A DNA stretch of 64,000 bases from Pseudanabaenaceae cyanobacterium SKYG29 (GCA_025055675.1 JANWWT010000006.1:174730-238729), one strand, 5' to 3'. Shown: positions 9,111 through 19,144, counted from the first letter of the stretch. Notes: generated by a model from the sequence alone, not told the origin. Program-made: numbers and translations.

Positions 9111-9874
9111 ACAGGGAAACAACGATCGATGAGATCAGCTGATTGCAGGTGCATTTCCAGATGATACTGGGTATAGGCGCGTAACACCCTTTCCAATACT
9201 AGCCAAGAATCGATCGATAACGATAACACTTCTGGGGGTAACTCTTTGGCCGCCAGAGTTTGCAATACCCGTAACTCCTGGGCAGTGAGATAATGGCTAA
9301 CGGGGGCGCTCACCCCTGGCTTGACCACACCACCCCCCACCACACTAAAGGGGATTTTCCTGCCTGCTGCCCTGGAGAAGTCCCACAACTCCTGGGAAAT
9401 ACAACAACGGTACAACTGAGGCGCAAAACCAGCTAGGGCCAAGAGACGGTAAATGCCCTGGACAAATATGGGCAAAGTATGGGGTGACTCCGCTTGGCTT
9501 TGTATGCGGTGCAATAGGTCAGTAAAAACACTGAATAATTCTACCTGGGGCTGATCAGTCAACGCCTGTTTGAGGACAATTTCTGCCAGGTATTGGGCAC
9601 AGGTCAATTTGGCTAAGTTCTGCCCCAGGACTAAAAAGCTCTCCTGGGTCTCTGCCTGGGTGATGCGATCGAGGGTGCGCCCCTGGGTGATGAGCAAATC
9701 ATTGACGACAAACAGTTCTGCCCGCCCCCCCAACTTGGAGCCATACTTCCTTGCCCCTGGCGCTACTACCCGAATCAACCCATATTCCTTGGTCAATACA
9801 GTCAAGAGCTTGTCCTTTTCTCCCAGGGGCATCCCCTTCAGATTTATCCCCGTTGCCCGATAGGTCCTAGCCAT
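9107..9874 (-). CDS. recO: DNA repair protein RecO
   Basis: Recombination mediator that helps load RecA on SSB-coated DNA. The 255 residues start with the RecO OB fold (RATGINLKGMPLGEKDKLL, TVLTKEYGLIRVVAPGARK) followed by the helical domain. A Cys pair remains at LYRCCIS, but the second pair of the zinc site usually present near FSxxxGGxxC is replaced by GGGVVKPGVS, so zinc binding may be lost. Overlaps the downstream MFS gene by 4 nt (ATGA). Confidence 0.93.
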   Translation of the reverse strand: MARTYRATGINLKGMPLGEKDKLLTVLTKEYGLIRVVAPGARKYGSKLGGRAELFVVNDLLITQGRTLDRITQAETQESFLVLGQNLAKLTCAQYLAEIVLKQALTDQPQVELFSVFTDLLHRIQSQAESPHTLPIFVQGIYRLLALAGFAPQLYRCCISQELWDFSRAAGRKIPFSVVGGGVVKPGVSAPVSHYLTAQELRVLQTLAAKELPPEVLSLSIDSWLVLERVLRAYTQYHLEMHLQSADLIDRCFPV

Positions 9875-9882
9875 GGCAATTT

Positions 9883-10578
9883 CTACCCCAGGTAGGCAAG
9901 TTGTACCCTAGGGTCATGGAGGAGGTCAGCGCCACTACATTTAATTTCCCCTGCTTCCAGGACATAACCCCGATCGGCAATCTCCAGTGCCAATTTAGCA
10001 TTTTGTTCCACTAGAAGAATTGTCATGCCTGCCTGGTTCAGCTCCTGAATTACGCGGAAGATGTCTTGGACGATTTGGGGAGCTAGCCCTAAACTAGGTT
10101 CATCCAGGAGGAGCAGTTGGGGGCGGGACATCAAAGCCCTAGCGATCGCCAACATCTGTTGTTCACCGCCGCTCAGCGTACCTGCTAGCTGATTCTGTCG
10201 TTCTCCCAAGCGGGGAAAGAGGGTAAACATTCTCTCCATATCTTGGGCAATGGCAGTGCGGTCCGATCGGATAAACGCTCCTAACTCTAGGTTCACTTTC
10301 ACAGTTTGTTTTTGCAGAATATGCCGTCCCTCAGGACAATGGGCAATACCTAGGTGCAGGCGCTGGTGGGGTGGTACGCGGTTGAGTAGCTGACCTTGAT
10401 AGTAGATTGAACCCGATCGGATTTGCACTAACCCCGAAATTGCTTTAAGCGTGGTAGTTTTCCCTGCTCCGTTGGCACCAATCAGAGTGACAATTTCCCC
10501 TTGATTCACCTCTAGGTCAATGCCTGCTAGGGCTTGGACACCATCATAATCCACCGTGAGATTGACAACTGACAGCAT
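9883..10578 (-). CDS. livF: ABC transporter ATP-binding protein, LivF type
   Basis: ATPase of a branched-chain amino acid (LivF) or related amide/urea-type importer. Walker A is GANGAGKTT, signature LSGGEQQMLAIARAL, Walker B LLLLDEPSLGL, and GIAHCPEGRHIL marks the LivF rather than LivG subgroup. I take the ATG at 10578 (MLSVVNLTVDYDGVQ) as the start, giving 231 residues; the open frame extends to 10611 but would enter the upstream dehydrogenase gene. No permease or binding-protein gene is adjacent, so it serves a transporter encoded elsewhere. A decayed copy of the same type lies at 19.3-19.6 kb. Confidence 0.9.
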   Translation of the reverse strand: MLSVVNLTVDYDGVQALAGIDLEVNQGEIVTLIGANGAGKTTTLKAISGLVQIRSGSIYYQGQLLNRVPPHQRLHLGIAHCPEGRHILQKQTVKVNLELGAFIRSDRTAIAQDMERMFTLFPRLGERQNQLAGTLSGGEQQMLAIARALMSRPQLLLLDEPSLGLAPQIVQDIFRVIQELNQAGMTILLVEQNAKLALEIADRGYVLEAGEIKCSGADLLHDPRVQLAYLG

Positions 10579-10591
10579 CTTTCCCCCTAGA

Positions 10592-11671
10592 TTAGCTTTT
10601 CGCCACAACATCCCCGATCGCTTTTGCCATGGCTTGAGTACCGACAGGAGTTACACCGGGGGGAGCAAGGTCGTAGGTGACATGTTTACCTTCAGCAATC
10701 ACAGTTTCCACAGCCTTTTGTACCCTGCTAGCAGCGGTTTCTTCCCCTAGGTAACGCAACATCAGACAAGCAGAGAGAATGAGAGCTGTGGGATTTACTT
10801 TATCTTGCCCTGCATACTTGGGAGCAGAACCGTGGATTGCTTCAAAGACAGCATACTCATCGCCAATGTTAGCACCTGGAGCAACTCCTAATCCCCCTAC
10901 CATCCCCGCTGTCAAATCGGAAATAATATCACCATACAGATTAGGTAAGACTAATACATCATACAACTCAGGCTTTTGCATCAATTGCATACACATGTTG
11001 TCTACAATGCGGTCTTCAAATTCAATTTCCGGGTAGTTTTGTGCTACTTCCCGTGCTACTTCTAAAAACAGACCATCAGTAAACTTCATGATGTTGGCTT
11101 TGTGTACGGCTGTGACTTTTCTTCTGCCGTTCTTCTTAGCGTATTCAAAGGCAAATCGCACGATGCGACGACTGCCAAAGATGGAAATTGGCTTCACACC
11201 GATCGCACTGTCTTCTCTGATCTTTTTACCTGAGAGGGTGCTGAGAAAGTCCCTGGCTTTGTCGTTTTCCTCTGTCCCCTGTTGAAATTCAATACCAGCG
11301 TAAAGGTCTTCGGTATTTTCCCGCACTACGACCAAGTCAATGTTGGTAAATGGGCTTTTGACCCCCACCATCGATCGGGCTGGTCTGAGATTGGCATAGA
11401 GGTCGAGTTCCTTTCTAATAGCAACGTTGACAGAGCGGAACCCAGACCCCACAGGGGTGGTAATTGGACCTTTGATAGCAACTTTGGTGCGGCGGATAGA
11501 TTCTAGGACATGGTCAGGTAAAGGAGTACCATATTGCTCCATCACATCTACACCGGCATCGACTATTGTCCAGTCAATCCCTACCCCCGTGGCATCGACA
11601 ACAGTTTGCATTGCCTGTGCCACTTCAGGACCAATACCATCGCCACGAATGAGGGTTACGGGGTAGCCCAT
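10592..11671 (-). CDS. Isocitrate/isopropylmalate dehydrogenase family protein, probably isocitrate dehydrogenase
   Basis: Beta-decarboxylating dehydrogenase of 359 residues. [20 protein letters not shown] carries the Ser and Asn that bind isocitrate, whereas isopropylmalate enzymes have Glu/Leu positions in that helix. [11 protein letters not shown] and DNMCMQL give further active-site residues. The coenzyme loop reads [15 protein letters not shown], with the Lys-Tyr pair and Val that select NADP in E. coli Icd, plus the Tyr of VTYD; the matching Arg is absent. The protein is much shorter than the 470-residue Icd usual in cyanobacteria. It lies 13 nt upstream of the LivF gene on the same strand. 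The substrate call is good; the coenzyme is uncertain. Confidence 0.85.
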   Translation of the reverse strand: MGYPVTLIRGDGIGPEVAQAMQTVVDATGVGIDWTIVDAGVDVMEQYGTPLPDHVLESIRRTKVAIKGPITTPVGSGFRSVNVAIRKELDLYANLRPARSMVGVKSPFTNIDLVVVRENTEDLYAGIEFQQGTEENDKARDFLSTLSGKKIREDSAIGVKPISIFGSRRIVRFAFEYAKKNGRRKVTAVHKANIMKFTDGLFLEVAREVAQNYPEIEFEDRIVDNMCMQLMQKPELYDVLVLPNLYGDIISDLTAGMVGGLGVAPGANIGDEYAVFEAIHGSAPKYAGQDKVNPTALILSACLMLRYLGEETAASRVQKAVETVIAEGKHVTYDLAPPGVTPVGTQAMAKAIGDVVAKS

Positions 11672-11749
11672 AGTTATCTTCTCCTATCATTTAAGACGGT
11701 TAAGTTAGCACATTTTGTCTCCCGCTTCCAGTCCATCCCAAACATGGAT

Positions 11750-11755
11750 TATAAT
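11750..11755 (+). promoter_or_regulatory. Sigma-70 type -10 element ahead of mutS
   Basis: A perfect TATAAT lies 26 nt before the chosen mutS ATG. I see no convincing -35 hexamer at 17 nt spacing, so the call rests on the -10 match and its position between divergent genes. Confidence 0.4.
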
Positions 11756-11781
11756 TTGGGGCTAACCCCTTGGCTCTGTGT

Positions 11782-14271
11782 ATGGCTATTAAACTATTGC
11801 TGGAATCCGCTGCCGTGGACATCAATCAACTTACCCCCATGATGCGCCAGTACATGGAAGTCAAGCGGGCTTACCCCCACACGATCGTTCTATACCGTCT
11901 GGGAGACTTTTACGAAGCGTTTTTTGAGGATGCGGTCTTCATTGCTAAAGAACTGGAATTGGTTTTAACTGGGAGGGAAGCAGGTAAAGACATCGGCAGG
12001 GTAGCTATGGCGGGGATTCCCTTCCATGCCCTCGATCGTTATGTGCGGCAGTTATTGGCAAAGGGAAGAGCGGTTGCCATTTGTGACCAGATGGAAGATG
12101 CCAGTCAGGCTAAGGGGTTAGTGAGAAGAGAGGTAACAAGGGTTATGACTCCTGGCACAGTAGTGGAAGAAGAAATTCTCTCCGCTAAACAACATAACTT
12201 TCTCTGTGCCATCATTAATAGTAATGACAAATGGGGTTTAGCCGCTACGGACATTTCTACGGGGGAGTTTTTTACAACGCAATTGCAGAGTAATGAACAG
12301 TTGGTACAGGAACTCTTGCGTCTGCAACCAGCGGAAATTCTCTATCCTGTGGAGGTGCCTAATTTCAACAAACAGGATTTACCTGATTTTTTACCGTCAC
12401 AGTTTTGTTACACTCCTTTGTCAACCTCAGCTTTTGCCCTCGTACCAGCGCGGGAAAAATTAATGCAACAGTATAAAGTCCGTTCACTGGAGGGTTTCGG
12501 CTGTGAGGATTTACCTTTAGCCATCCGATCGGCGGGGGCAATTCTCGCCTATTTGGCAGAAACTCAAAAAAACACACCTCCTGTCTTACAACCTCTGTTC
12601 ACCTACACAGTCAGCGATTATTTGATCCTGGATCATCAAACCAGAAGGAACTTGGAAATTACCCACACAGTCAGGGATAATACTACTACAGGTTCTCTCC
12701 TCTGGGCACTCGATCGCACTGTTACAGCTATGGGGGGTAGGTTATTAAAACAATGGCTATTGCAACCCCTAAAAGATATAAGACAGATAGAGAAGAGATT
12801 AGACACGATCGAGGAACTACACAACCATCTGCTGCGCAAAAAGTTACGGGATTTGCTGGAGGGAGTGTATGACATAGAGAGAATTGCAGGACGGATTAGC
12901 TCCAACACCGCTAATGCCAGGGACTTAGTAGCCCTGGGGCAATCCCTCGATCGCTTATCTGCCATCAGTCAATTACTCCAGCAGTGCCAAACGGAATATC
13001 TGCAAACGTTACAACATCTGCCCAAATCTTTACTAGCTCTGGCTGACAGAATACAGACGACTCTAGTAGAGAATCCACCCATTAGTTTGACAGAGGGTGG
13101 TTTAATTCGTCCAGGGGTCAACAAAGAACTGGATGAGCTGCGGCAACAGCGCCAGGATGACATTCAATGGTTATCAGAATTAGAGAAAAGAGAGAGGGAG
13201 AGAACAAACATTCCTACGCTGAAAGTTAGCTTCAACAAGGCTTTTGGCTATTACATCAGTATCTCTCGCGGCAAGAGTAATCTAGCTCCCCCCGAATACA
13301 TCCGCAAACAGACTCTGACTAATGAAGAGCGTTTTATTACTCCTGAACTGAAAGAGAAAGAAACTCGCATTCTGCAGGGGGAAGCCCAGCTAAATCAAAT
13401 GGAATATGATATCTTTGTTGACCTGCGTCTGCACTGCGCTAAACACATTGACCTAATACGTACTGTTGCCCGATCGGTGGCGGCTATAGATGTTTTGTGT
13501 AGTCTGGCTGAAGTCAGTGCTAAATACAATTACACCCGTCCCATCTTGCACGATAGAAACAGGATTGAAATCGAACAAGGTCGTCATCCTGTGGTGGAAC
13601 AGACGCTCCCCCCTGGCTTTTTTGTGCCCAATTCTGTCTGTTTGGGCGAAGGTAGCCCTGATTTAATTATCCTCACGGGACCGAACATGAGTGGCAAGAG
13701 TATCTTTCTCCGTCAGACAGGTTTGATTCAATTATTGGCTCAGATAGGCAGTTTTGTCCCTGCTCAGTCAGCCCGATTAGGTATCTGCGATCGTATTTTT
13801 ACCCGTGTGGGGGCAGTGGATGACATTGCCACAGGACAATCGACTTTCATGGTGGAGATGAACGAAACTGCTAACATTCTCAATCATGCCAAAGAGACTT
13901 CCCTAGTTTTGTTGGATGAAATTGGCAGGGGTACTGCTACTTTTGATGGCATCGCGATCGCTTGGTCGGTGTCGGAATATCTGGCAAAACACATCAGGGC
14001 AAAAACCATCTTTGCTACCCACTACCATGAATTAAATGAGCTAGCTTTAGTCTTGCCAAATGTTGCCAACTTTCAGGTAACCGTGCGAGAGTTAGAAGAT
14101 GAGATTGTCTTCTTACATCAAGTGCAGCCAGGTGGGGCAGATAAATCCTATGGGATTGAGGTAGGAAGATTGGCGGGTTTGCCACCCCAAGTCATCAAAC
14201 GTGCCAGAGAGGTGCTAGATTGCATCAGTGCCCACAGTCATATTGCCCTTGGCTTAAGAAAAATTGATTGA
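11782..14271 (+). CDS. mutS: DNA mismatch repair protein MutS
   Basis: Mismatch recognition ATPase, 829 residues from the ATG at 11782 (an upstream in-frame TTG at 11770 is less likely). The mismatch-binding motif is present as [10 protein letters not shown] near residue 45, a variant of the usual FYELF. The C-terminal ATPase has Walker [27 protein letters not shown] and ATHYHEL. All MutS domains can be followed in order, so this is MutS proper and not MutS2. It is transcribed divergently from the dehydrogenase gene. Confidence 0.97.
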   Translation: MAIKLLLESAAVDINQLTPMMRQYMEVKRAYPHTIVLYRLGDFYEAFFEDAVFIAKELELVLTGREAGKDIGRVAMAGIPFHALDRYVRQLLAKGRAVAICDQMEDASQAKGLVRREVTRVMTPGTVVEEEILSAKQHNFLCAIINSNDKWGLAATDISTGEFFTTQLQSNEQLVQELLRLQPAEILYPVEVPNFNKQDLPDFLPSQFCYTPLSTSAFALVPAREKLMQQYKVRSLEGFGCEDLPLAIRSAGAILAYLAETQKNTPPVLQPLFTYTVSDYLILDHQTRRNLEITHTVRDNTTTGSLLWALDRTVTAMGGRLLKQWLLQPLKDIRQIEKRLDTIEELHNHLLRKKLRDLLEGVYDIERIAGRISSNTANARDLVALGQSLDRLSAISQLLQQCQTEYLQTLQHLPKSLLALADRIQTTLVENPPISLTEGGLIRPGVNKELDELRQQRQDDIQWLSELEKRERERTNIPTLKVSFNKAFGYYISISRGKSNLAPPEYIRKQTLTNEERFITPELKEKETRILQGEAQLNQMEYDIFVDLRLHCAKHIDLIRTVARSVAAIDVLCSLAEVSAKYNYTRPILHDRNRIEIEQGRHPVVEQTLPPGFFVPNSVCLGEGSPDLIILTGPNMSGKSIFLRQTGLIQLLAQIGSFVPAQSARLGICDRIFTRVGAVDDIATGQSTFMVEMNETANILNHAKETSLVLLDEIGRGTATFDGIAIAWSVSEYLAKHIRAKTIFATHYHELNELALVLPNVANFQVTVRELEDEIVFLHQVQPGGADKSYGIEVGRLAGLPPQVIKRAREVLDCISAHSHIALGLRKID

Positions 14272-14323
14272 ACAAAGGGCAACAAAGGTCGTACTATAGA
14301 GGCGAAGTTTAGCAGATAAGTCA

Positions 14324-14671
14324 ATGCGGCAACTCACCTTCCTATTTTTTTTCCTTGTCGTCTTAATCCTGGTCTTTTTTGGCATGGAAAATACTGAAAC
14401 TGCCACAATTTTTCTTTATAAGGAGAAGGACATCAAACTACAAGCCCCGATCGCGATCGAAATGATTCTGGCTATGGGTGTGGGGGCGGTTTTAGCCTGG
14501 CTATTTGCGGTCTGGACAGGTCTGCAGGAATCAGTGGCACTGAGTGATAAAGAGAAACAAATCAAAGCCCTACAAAAGAAGGTAGAAGAACTATCAATTC
14601 AGGCAGAAAAACATCAACTGATGTTACAAGGTGCGATCGATGTGGAAGTAGAAGATAAACCTAAGGGCTAA
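14324..14671 (+). CDS. LapA-domain (DUF1049) membrane protein
   Basis: Small inner-membrane protein of 115 residues with two helices (about 3-22 and 43-65) separated by a short loop, then a cytoplasmic coiled coil (DKEKQIKALQKKVEELSIQA). This layout matches the lipopolysaccharide assembly protein A domain. In proteobacteria LapA helps control LpxC turnover; a role in cyanobacteria is not established. It lies between mutS and scpA with a 5-nt gap to scpA, so scpA is probably read from the same message. Confidence 0.8.
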   Translation: MRQLTFLFFFLVVLILVFFGMENTETATIFLYKEKDIKLQAPIAIEMILAMGVGAVLAWLFAVWTGLQESVALSDKEKQIKALQKKVEELSIQAEKHQLMLQGAIDVEVEDKPKG

Positions 14672-14676
14672 GAGTT

Positions 14677-15378
14677 ATGCTACCAGAGTCTGTGACGAAA
14701 GAAGCAATCGCGTTATTGATTGAGTTAGCCGAACGGGGGGAGATTGATCCCTGGGATGTGGATGTAATTGCTGTCATCGATCGGTTTCTCTCTCGTTTGG
14801 TTGACCACGATCGGCAGGGTTTGTATGACTCTGGTCAGGCAATTTTGTATGCATCCATGTTGTTATTGTTAAAGGCGCAAACCATATCTCCCCCCTCGCC
14901 CCAGGAAGCAGACAAGCTAATAGAAGAACAACTGACAGATGAGCTAGCAGAAGGAGAGAAATTACCGATCGATTGGGAAAAACACATCCGTCGTCGTGGC
15001 ACTGCTCCACCTCCCCTGCGCAAAGTTACCCTCCAGGACTTGATTGGTCAGATTGAACAGATAGCGGCTGAAATCAACAAAGAGCGTCGCCCTCGTCCCA
15101 AGAGCAACAAAAAGGTCAGTAAGGCGCAGATCAAGGCAATCAGTCAGTTAGCCCACAAGGAAAATCTATCGGAAATTGCTGCTAGCTTGGAGAATTTTTT
15201 GCAAAATAACTCAGGGGAATTTACTATTACAGAGTTAGCCAGCCTGTTCCATGACAAAGTAGGGATATTTTGGGCATTACTTCTGCTGTCCTCCCAGTCC
15301 AAAGTAGTATTAGAGCAAACAGAGTTCTACGGTGAAATAACAGTGAAAGCTATCATTGCTAACCAGATGCAGGCATAA
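14677..15378 (+). CDS. scpA: Segregation and condensation protein A
   Basis: Kleisin subunit of the SMC condensin complex. The 233 residues start with ALLIELAERGEIDPWDVDV, the signature ScpA N-terminal region, followed by YASMLLLLKA, and end with the C-terminal winged-helix region (FTITELASLFHDK ... QTEFYGEI). The length is normal. Its 3' end overlaps the convergent egtB-like gene by 20 nt. scpB and smc are not in the window. Confidence 0.93.
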   Translation: MLPESVTKEAIALLIELAERGEIDPWDVDVIAVIDRFLSRLVDHDRQGLYDSGQAILYASMLLLLKAQTISPPSPQEADKLIEEQLTDELAEGEKLPIDWEKHIRRRGTAPPPLRKVTLQDLIGQIEQIAAEINKERRPRPKSNKKVSKAQIKAISQLAHKENLSEIAASLENFLQNNSGEFTITELASLFHDKVGIFWALLLLSSQSKVVLEQTEFYGEITVKAIIANQMQA

Positions 15379-16444
15379 CACACCTGATACCCACAAAAAT
15401 ATTGCGGATATGGGGATGATACCAATTTCTAAATGTTGGTCTGACAGTCCATTTTTGGCTTTGCCAGGATTTACCCCTCAATACAAAATGTTGGTCATCG
15501 AAGTAATTAGCTGAATAGCCTTGGTAGGGGAAAAATCGGAACCCTGGATAAGCATAGAACTTAGTCTGCGTCCACTGATAAACATAGTTGTAGTCAGGCA
15601 AGAACTGATAGCTTAATTCCCACTCTGACTCCGTTGGTAATCTTTTGCCAACAAATTTAGCATAGGCTTCCGCCTCATAAAAACTCACGCCATAAACAGG
15701 ATGGTGGTCAGTTAATCCCTCTCCCTGCCAAAATCTTGGTCTAAAAACTTCGGGCTGTTGTTGTCGCCACTGCCAACCTTCTCTTGACCACAGTTCCTCC
15801 CGATCGTATCCCCCCGCCTCTATGAATTCTCGGTACTGCCCTCTAGTAATGGGATGTACATCGATCGTAAATTCATCCACATACTGACAGAAAGGTTGCC
15901 GTTCATTGTCCAATGCCCAAAAATCATCGCTCCCTTGGGTAAATTCTCCCCCAGAAATAGTGACAGTCCTGCCAACAACTGCCGCGGGAATTACTGGTGG
16001 TATACCTACAACTGGGTGACCTAACATGTGCAGGACATAACAAATAATCTCCCGATGTTGACTTTCATGTTGCAAGAGAAAAGCTAGTAGTTTATATTGC
16101 TCTGCACCAAATCTCTGGGACAAATTCTTGACTAACTCCCGTACCTCCTGGCAGTATTCTATGATGTCAGCTAGGGGAGGCAGACAGGAACGATTAGACT
16201 TAGGTAAATTCTCCACCGAGAAATAACTCTTCGCCTCAGGTATTGATAATTTGGACTGCCATTCCCCAGGTAACAACCATAAAGACTCAGTGTAGGCAAT
16301 GTGACCTAAATGCCAACCGATCGGGCTGAATTCTGGATGAGCCTGCACATAGCATATTGATTCCTCGACCTGTGTAAAAATAGCTAGAGTATGTTGACGA
16401 CAAGCCGCCATTTCTGCTAACAAAAACTCTGTGCTGATATTCAT
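15359..16444 (-). CDS. egtB: EgtB-like sulfoxide synthase (DinB and formylglycine-generating-enzyme domains)
   Basis: Non-heme iron enzyme of the ergothioneine EgtB/OvoA group, 361 residues. The N-terminal DinB-like domain carries the iron ligands: WHLGHIAYTESLW and HESQHREI. The C-terminal SUMF1/FGE-type domain has FTQGSD, GRTVTISGGEF, SFYEAEAYAKFVGKRLPTE and VLRGKSW. It is shorter than many EgtB proteins (about 430 residues). The start ATG overlaps the crtD stop as ATGA, so the two are coupled. No egtD methyltransferase gene is adjacent, so whether it makes ergothioneine or another sulfur-histidine product is open. Confidence 0.82.
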   Translation of the reverse strand: MNISTEFLLAEMAACRQHTLAIFTQVEESICYVQAHPEFSPIGWHLGHIAYTESLWLLPGEWQSKLSIPEAKSYFSVENLPKSNRSCLPPLADIIEYCQEVRELVKNLSQRFGAEQYKLLAFLLQHESQHREIICYVLHMLGHPVVGIPPVIPAAVVGRTVTISGGEFTQGSDDFWALDNERQPFCQYVDEFTIDVHPITRGQYREFIEAGGYDREELWSREGWQWRQQQPEVFRPRFWQGEGLTDHHPVYGVSFYEAEAYAKFVGKRLPTESEWELSYQFLPDYNYVYQWTQTKFYAYPGFRFFPYQGYSANYFDDQHFVLRGKSWQSQKWTVRPTFRNWYHPHIRNIFVGIRCVMPASG

Positions 16445-17913
16445 CGTTTATCCTGGGCTAAAATTTGTCTGAAAGTTGTCCATGCCGAATAGCTTACACC
16501 CGCTGTTCCTTCCCCTGGATGGGTAGAATCTCCTACCAGCCACAGACCCTCCCAAGGCGTACGATTGGCAAAGGCAAAGGGGCCAAAAGTATTTACCCGC
16601 ATACCCACACCCCCCACAATCCCTGCCCACCGATCGGTATATCTAAGAAATGTCCTCGGCGTAGCTGCTTCTACATGCACGATATTCCCTTCTAAATTAA
16701 AGAACTGGTTTAATTGCTTAATTGCTCTTTGTGTAAAAAATGCCTTTTGCTCCTGATAGTCTGCCACCTCTTGCCATAAATCGATCGGTGTGAATTCCGA
16801 AGCAATGATAGTGCGCCTGCCCAAGGGTGCTCTGCCATCTCCTGGCTTACTCACAGAGACAAACAAAGACCGATCGGTGTCATAGCTATCCAAAAGCTGT
16901 AAATGGGGGGGACAATCGGCAGGAACAGCCGCCTCTTTCACACCCAGATAGACAACAAATGCCCCCCAAGGATTAGGCAGAGATTCCACTCTTTGACGAT
17001 AGCCATGCTTGGGCGATAACTGTAATAGCCTCACTAAATTCTGCACCGTGACATTAGCAACCACATAATCAAATTCTGCTTCTACAAACGACTGCCCCTG
17101 CTGTATAGTAAGAGTCAATTTCTTACCTGGTTTAATTTCTTTGACACGATGGCGATACTTGATTTTTCCCCCATATTTTGCCAGAGCAAACAACAACCGA
17201 TCGGATAATACTTGCATACTTCCCTGCAAATGAAATAGACCCAAAGGTGCCTGGGAGACAGCCAGAGTAGTAGCAGCATAGAGCAAAGCAGTTTCTTCCG
17301 CGTTGACTTGAGAGTAGAGCTTTAATTGTAGGTCGAGAAATGTGCGCAAGCGCCGATCGTTATGCAAACCAAATCCCCTTAGAGCATCCCCCACCGTACA
17401 AAAAATGTAGGGCATAGTGCCGACTGTATCCCAGCGCAGTGCCTGCAGTAGTTGTTGTAAATCCCACAAATTGCGAGGAGGTAAAACAGGGTCACGGACT
17501 TGAAAACGCCAACTCCGCTCAAACAAATCCTGCAAAAATTGCCAAAACAATTCACTGCCAGGAAACTGTTTGTTTCTTTCTTGGTGCCACTTAACCCGAT
17601 CGTGCCACACATTTACAGGCGTAGTTTCTTGGGGGAGAAAAACCGCACAAGCTGGGTCACAAATAGTTGCCTCAGGTAGAGGGACAGCAAGGAGCTGAAA
17701 AATGCGATTGTGAATTCCCCCTGGTTCCAAACCCGCTACCTGCGTTGCCCCCACATCAAAAACAAATTGCCGTCGGCGAAATGTAGAAGCACAGCCCCCT
17801 GCCACCATTGCCTGTTCAAATACAGTGACTTCGTAGTCCTCTTTTGCCAACAAAGCCGCGGCTGTCAAACCGCCAATACCTGCACCAACAACTGCAACTT
17901 TTTTCTTTGGCAT
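16441..17913 (-). CDS. crtD: C-3',4' desaturase CrtD (carotenoid desaturase family)
   Basis: FAD-dependent oxidoreductase of 490 residues from the ATG at 17913. The Rossmann motif is VAVVGAGIGGLTAAAL, followed by FEQAMVAGGCASTF and a C-terminal FAD motif (GLWLVGDSTHPGEGTAG). The stretch LKLYSQVNAEETALLYA and FHLQGSMQVLSDRLL match my memory of cyanobacterial CrtD, which introduces the C-3',4' double bond in myxol glycosides. A generic phytoene-desaturase-like role is the alternative. It is translationally coupled to the egtB-like gene. gmd, which feeds GDP-fucose for myxol fucosides, lies 2 kb further on. Confidence 0.85.
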   Translation of the reverse strand: MPKKKVAVVGAGIGGLTAAALLAKEDYEVTVFEQAMVAGGCASTFRRRQFVFDVGATQVAGLEPGGIHNRIFQLLAVPLPEATICDPACAVFLPQETTPVNVWHDRVKWHQERNKQFPGSELFWQFLQDLFERSWRFQVRDPVLPPRNLWDLQQLLQALRWDTVGTMPYIFCTVGDALRGFGLHNDRRLRTFLDLQLKLYSQVNAEETALLYAATTLAVSQAPLGLFHLQGSMQVLSDRLLFALAKYGGKIKYRHRVKEIKPGKKLTLTIQQGQSFVEAEFDYVVANVTVQNLVRLLQLSPKHGYRQRVESLPNPWGAFVVYLGVKEAAVPADCPPHLQLLDSYDTDRSLFVSVSKPGDGRAPLGRRTIIASEFTPIDLWQEVADYQEQKAFFTQRAIKQLNQFFNLEGNIVHVEAATPRTFLRYTDRWAGIVGGVGMRVNTFGPFAFANRTPWEGLWLVGDSTHPGEGTAGVSYSAWTTFRQILAQDKR

Positions 17914-18048
17914 CCCCAAAATTTTATCTTCTTTCTCATGATGGGGAAAAATGGCGCCTGCGTAAATATCTACAGGCAGATTCTCTCTAGTGAAGTGAAG
18001 CCAAATTACTTTATAGTAGATATGGGGAATTAGAGCTTACAAGTTTTG

Positions 18049-18360
18049 ATGGTTAGTATCCAGAAGGAATGGACAGATAAAGACTTCATGAATCTGCCAG
18101 AGGATGGGCAAAGCTACGAATTAGTCAATGGAGAACTGGTTGTCATGGGTACAGCGGGTGCTAGGCATGGTTACTATGCCGCTTTAATGACTTTCTTTCT
18201 TGCTGCCCATTGTCGTGCCCATAGGACAGGAATTGTTTTCGATGCTGACACTTCTTTCAAGATGGCTTCTAGCAATCTTCGCTCTCCCGCTTGTGCTGTC
18301 TTTAGCAGAGCAAGGCTCAAAGCTTTGGGGGGTATTCCCAGTGGTTACATCAGCGGTGCC
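18049..18360 (+). pseudogene. Uma2-family nuclease gene, N-terminal fragment
   Basis: About 105 residues of a Uma2 (DUF820, PD-(D/E)XK-like) protein: DKDFMNLPEDGQSYELVNGE, GTAGARHGYYAALM, ADTSFKMASSNLRSPACAV and LKALGGIPSGYISGAP. The family would continue with DLAVEVLSPSD, which holds catalytic residues, but homology stops near 18358 and the frame runs into unrelated sequence. The expected Asp after RSP is Ala. At the same point another frame begins to encode a methyltransferase C-terminus, so a deletion has joined two genes. Confidence 0.75.
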
Positions 18361-18625
18361 CCTCCCTCACCTAAAAGACGAAAGCGCTTTGATCACAACT
18401 GGTCTCTATAGTTTTGTCCGTCATCCCATCTACAGCGGCGTCATCTTTCTGGCTCTAGCCTATGCCCTATGGCTAGCAAATATTTCTCACTTAGTCGGGG
18501 TGCTAGTGTTATTCATCTTTTTCGACCACAAAGCCGCCTAGGAAGAACAATGGCTGACCAGCAAGTTAGCAGAGTATGAAGAATATAAAGGATCAGTGAA
18601 GAAATTACTGCCTGGCATATACTAA
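18355..18625 (+). pseudogene. Isoprenylcysteine-methyltransferase-like (ICMT/PEMT) gene, C-terminal fragment
   Basis: In a different frame from the Uma2 fragment the sequence reads LPHLKDESALITTGLYSFVR then HPIYSGVIFLALAYALW and FIFFDHKA, the conserved C-terminal region of small membrane methyltransferases. A TAG at 18539-18541 interrupts it; reading through continues with EEQWLTSKLAEYEEYKGSV and KKLLPGIY to the natural TAA at 18623-18625, as expected for the family. The N-terminal half is missing. So it is both truncated and stopped, and not functional. Confidence 0.7.
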
Positions 18626-19144
18626 ATTGCTGAGGGGGTAGGAGCAGGGAAACTAACTTTGTCATATAAGTCCGGCAAGACTATGGTTAGTGCCACCGTT
18701 TGTAAATTACAAACATCTTCCATTACTTTATCCTGTTCAATCGACATATACTCGGCAAAAGTGGCAATCGTCCGATAGACAGCAAACTTCTCACCACAAT
18801 CTTAACTCCTGGTGGAATCTGACAAAACTTCAGCAATTAATTTTATATAGATGATTGATCACAGTATCTTGTTTTCCCTCTTGCAGTTGGAGTGGCTCTC
18901 CTGTAACCATGACATCAGGGTAGGTGTACATCTGACGATCGGGAATCCACAGGCGCTGGTCTGCGACAAAGGCACGGTCGGGTTTCCCCCGCAGGGCAAA
19001 GTTAAGGCTTGCTGCTAAGTTCAGGACAATTAAGTTGTGATTAGGTCATTTCTCTGATTTCTCCAGCGATGTATTCATGGCGTAACTCAGACTCCAGCTC
19101 CAGATATTCCTGGGGGGAAATTTTTTCTTCTGTAAGGCTACCAT
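18622..19144 (-). pseudogene. Decayed Uma2-family nuclease gene
   Basis: Reading the minus strand through frame changes gives pieces of a Uma2 protein: EEKISPQEYLELESELRHEY then IAGEIREMT and a TAA; HNLIVLNLAASLNFALRGKP; ADQRLWIPDRQMYTYPDVMV; EGKQDTVIN; then, after a frameshift, IAEVLSDSTRS, a TAA, and EKFAVYRTIATFAEY. It ends with LTIVLPDLYDKVSF before a TAG at 18622-18624. At least two frameshifts and two internal stops are visible, and the segment between EYMSIEQ and the tail is deleted. ATG at 19144 is the apparent old start. Confidence 0.78.

Noticed and set aside
18200..18350. Reading the methyltransferase frame upstream of 18355 as part of a 113-residue gene.
   Set aside because: That part is a shadow of the Uma2 frame; family-like sequence begins only after the junction at about 18358.
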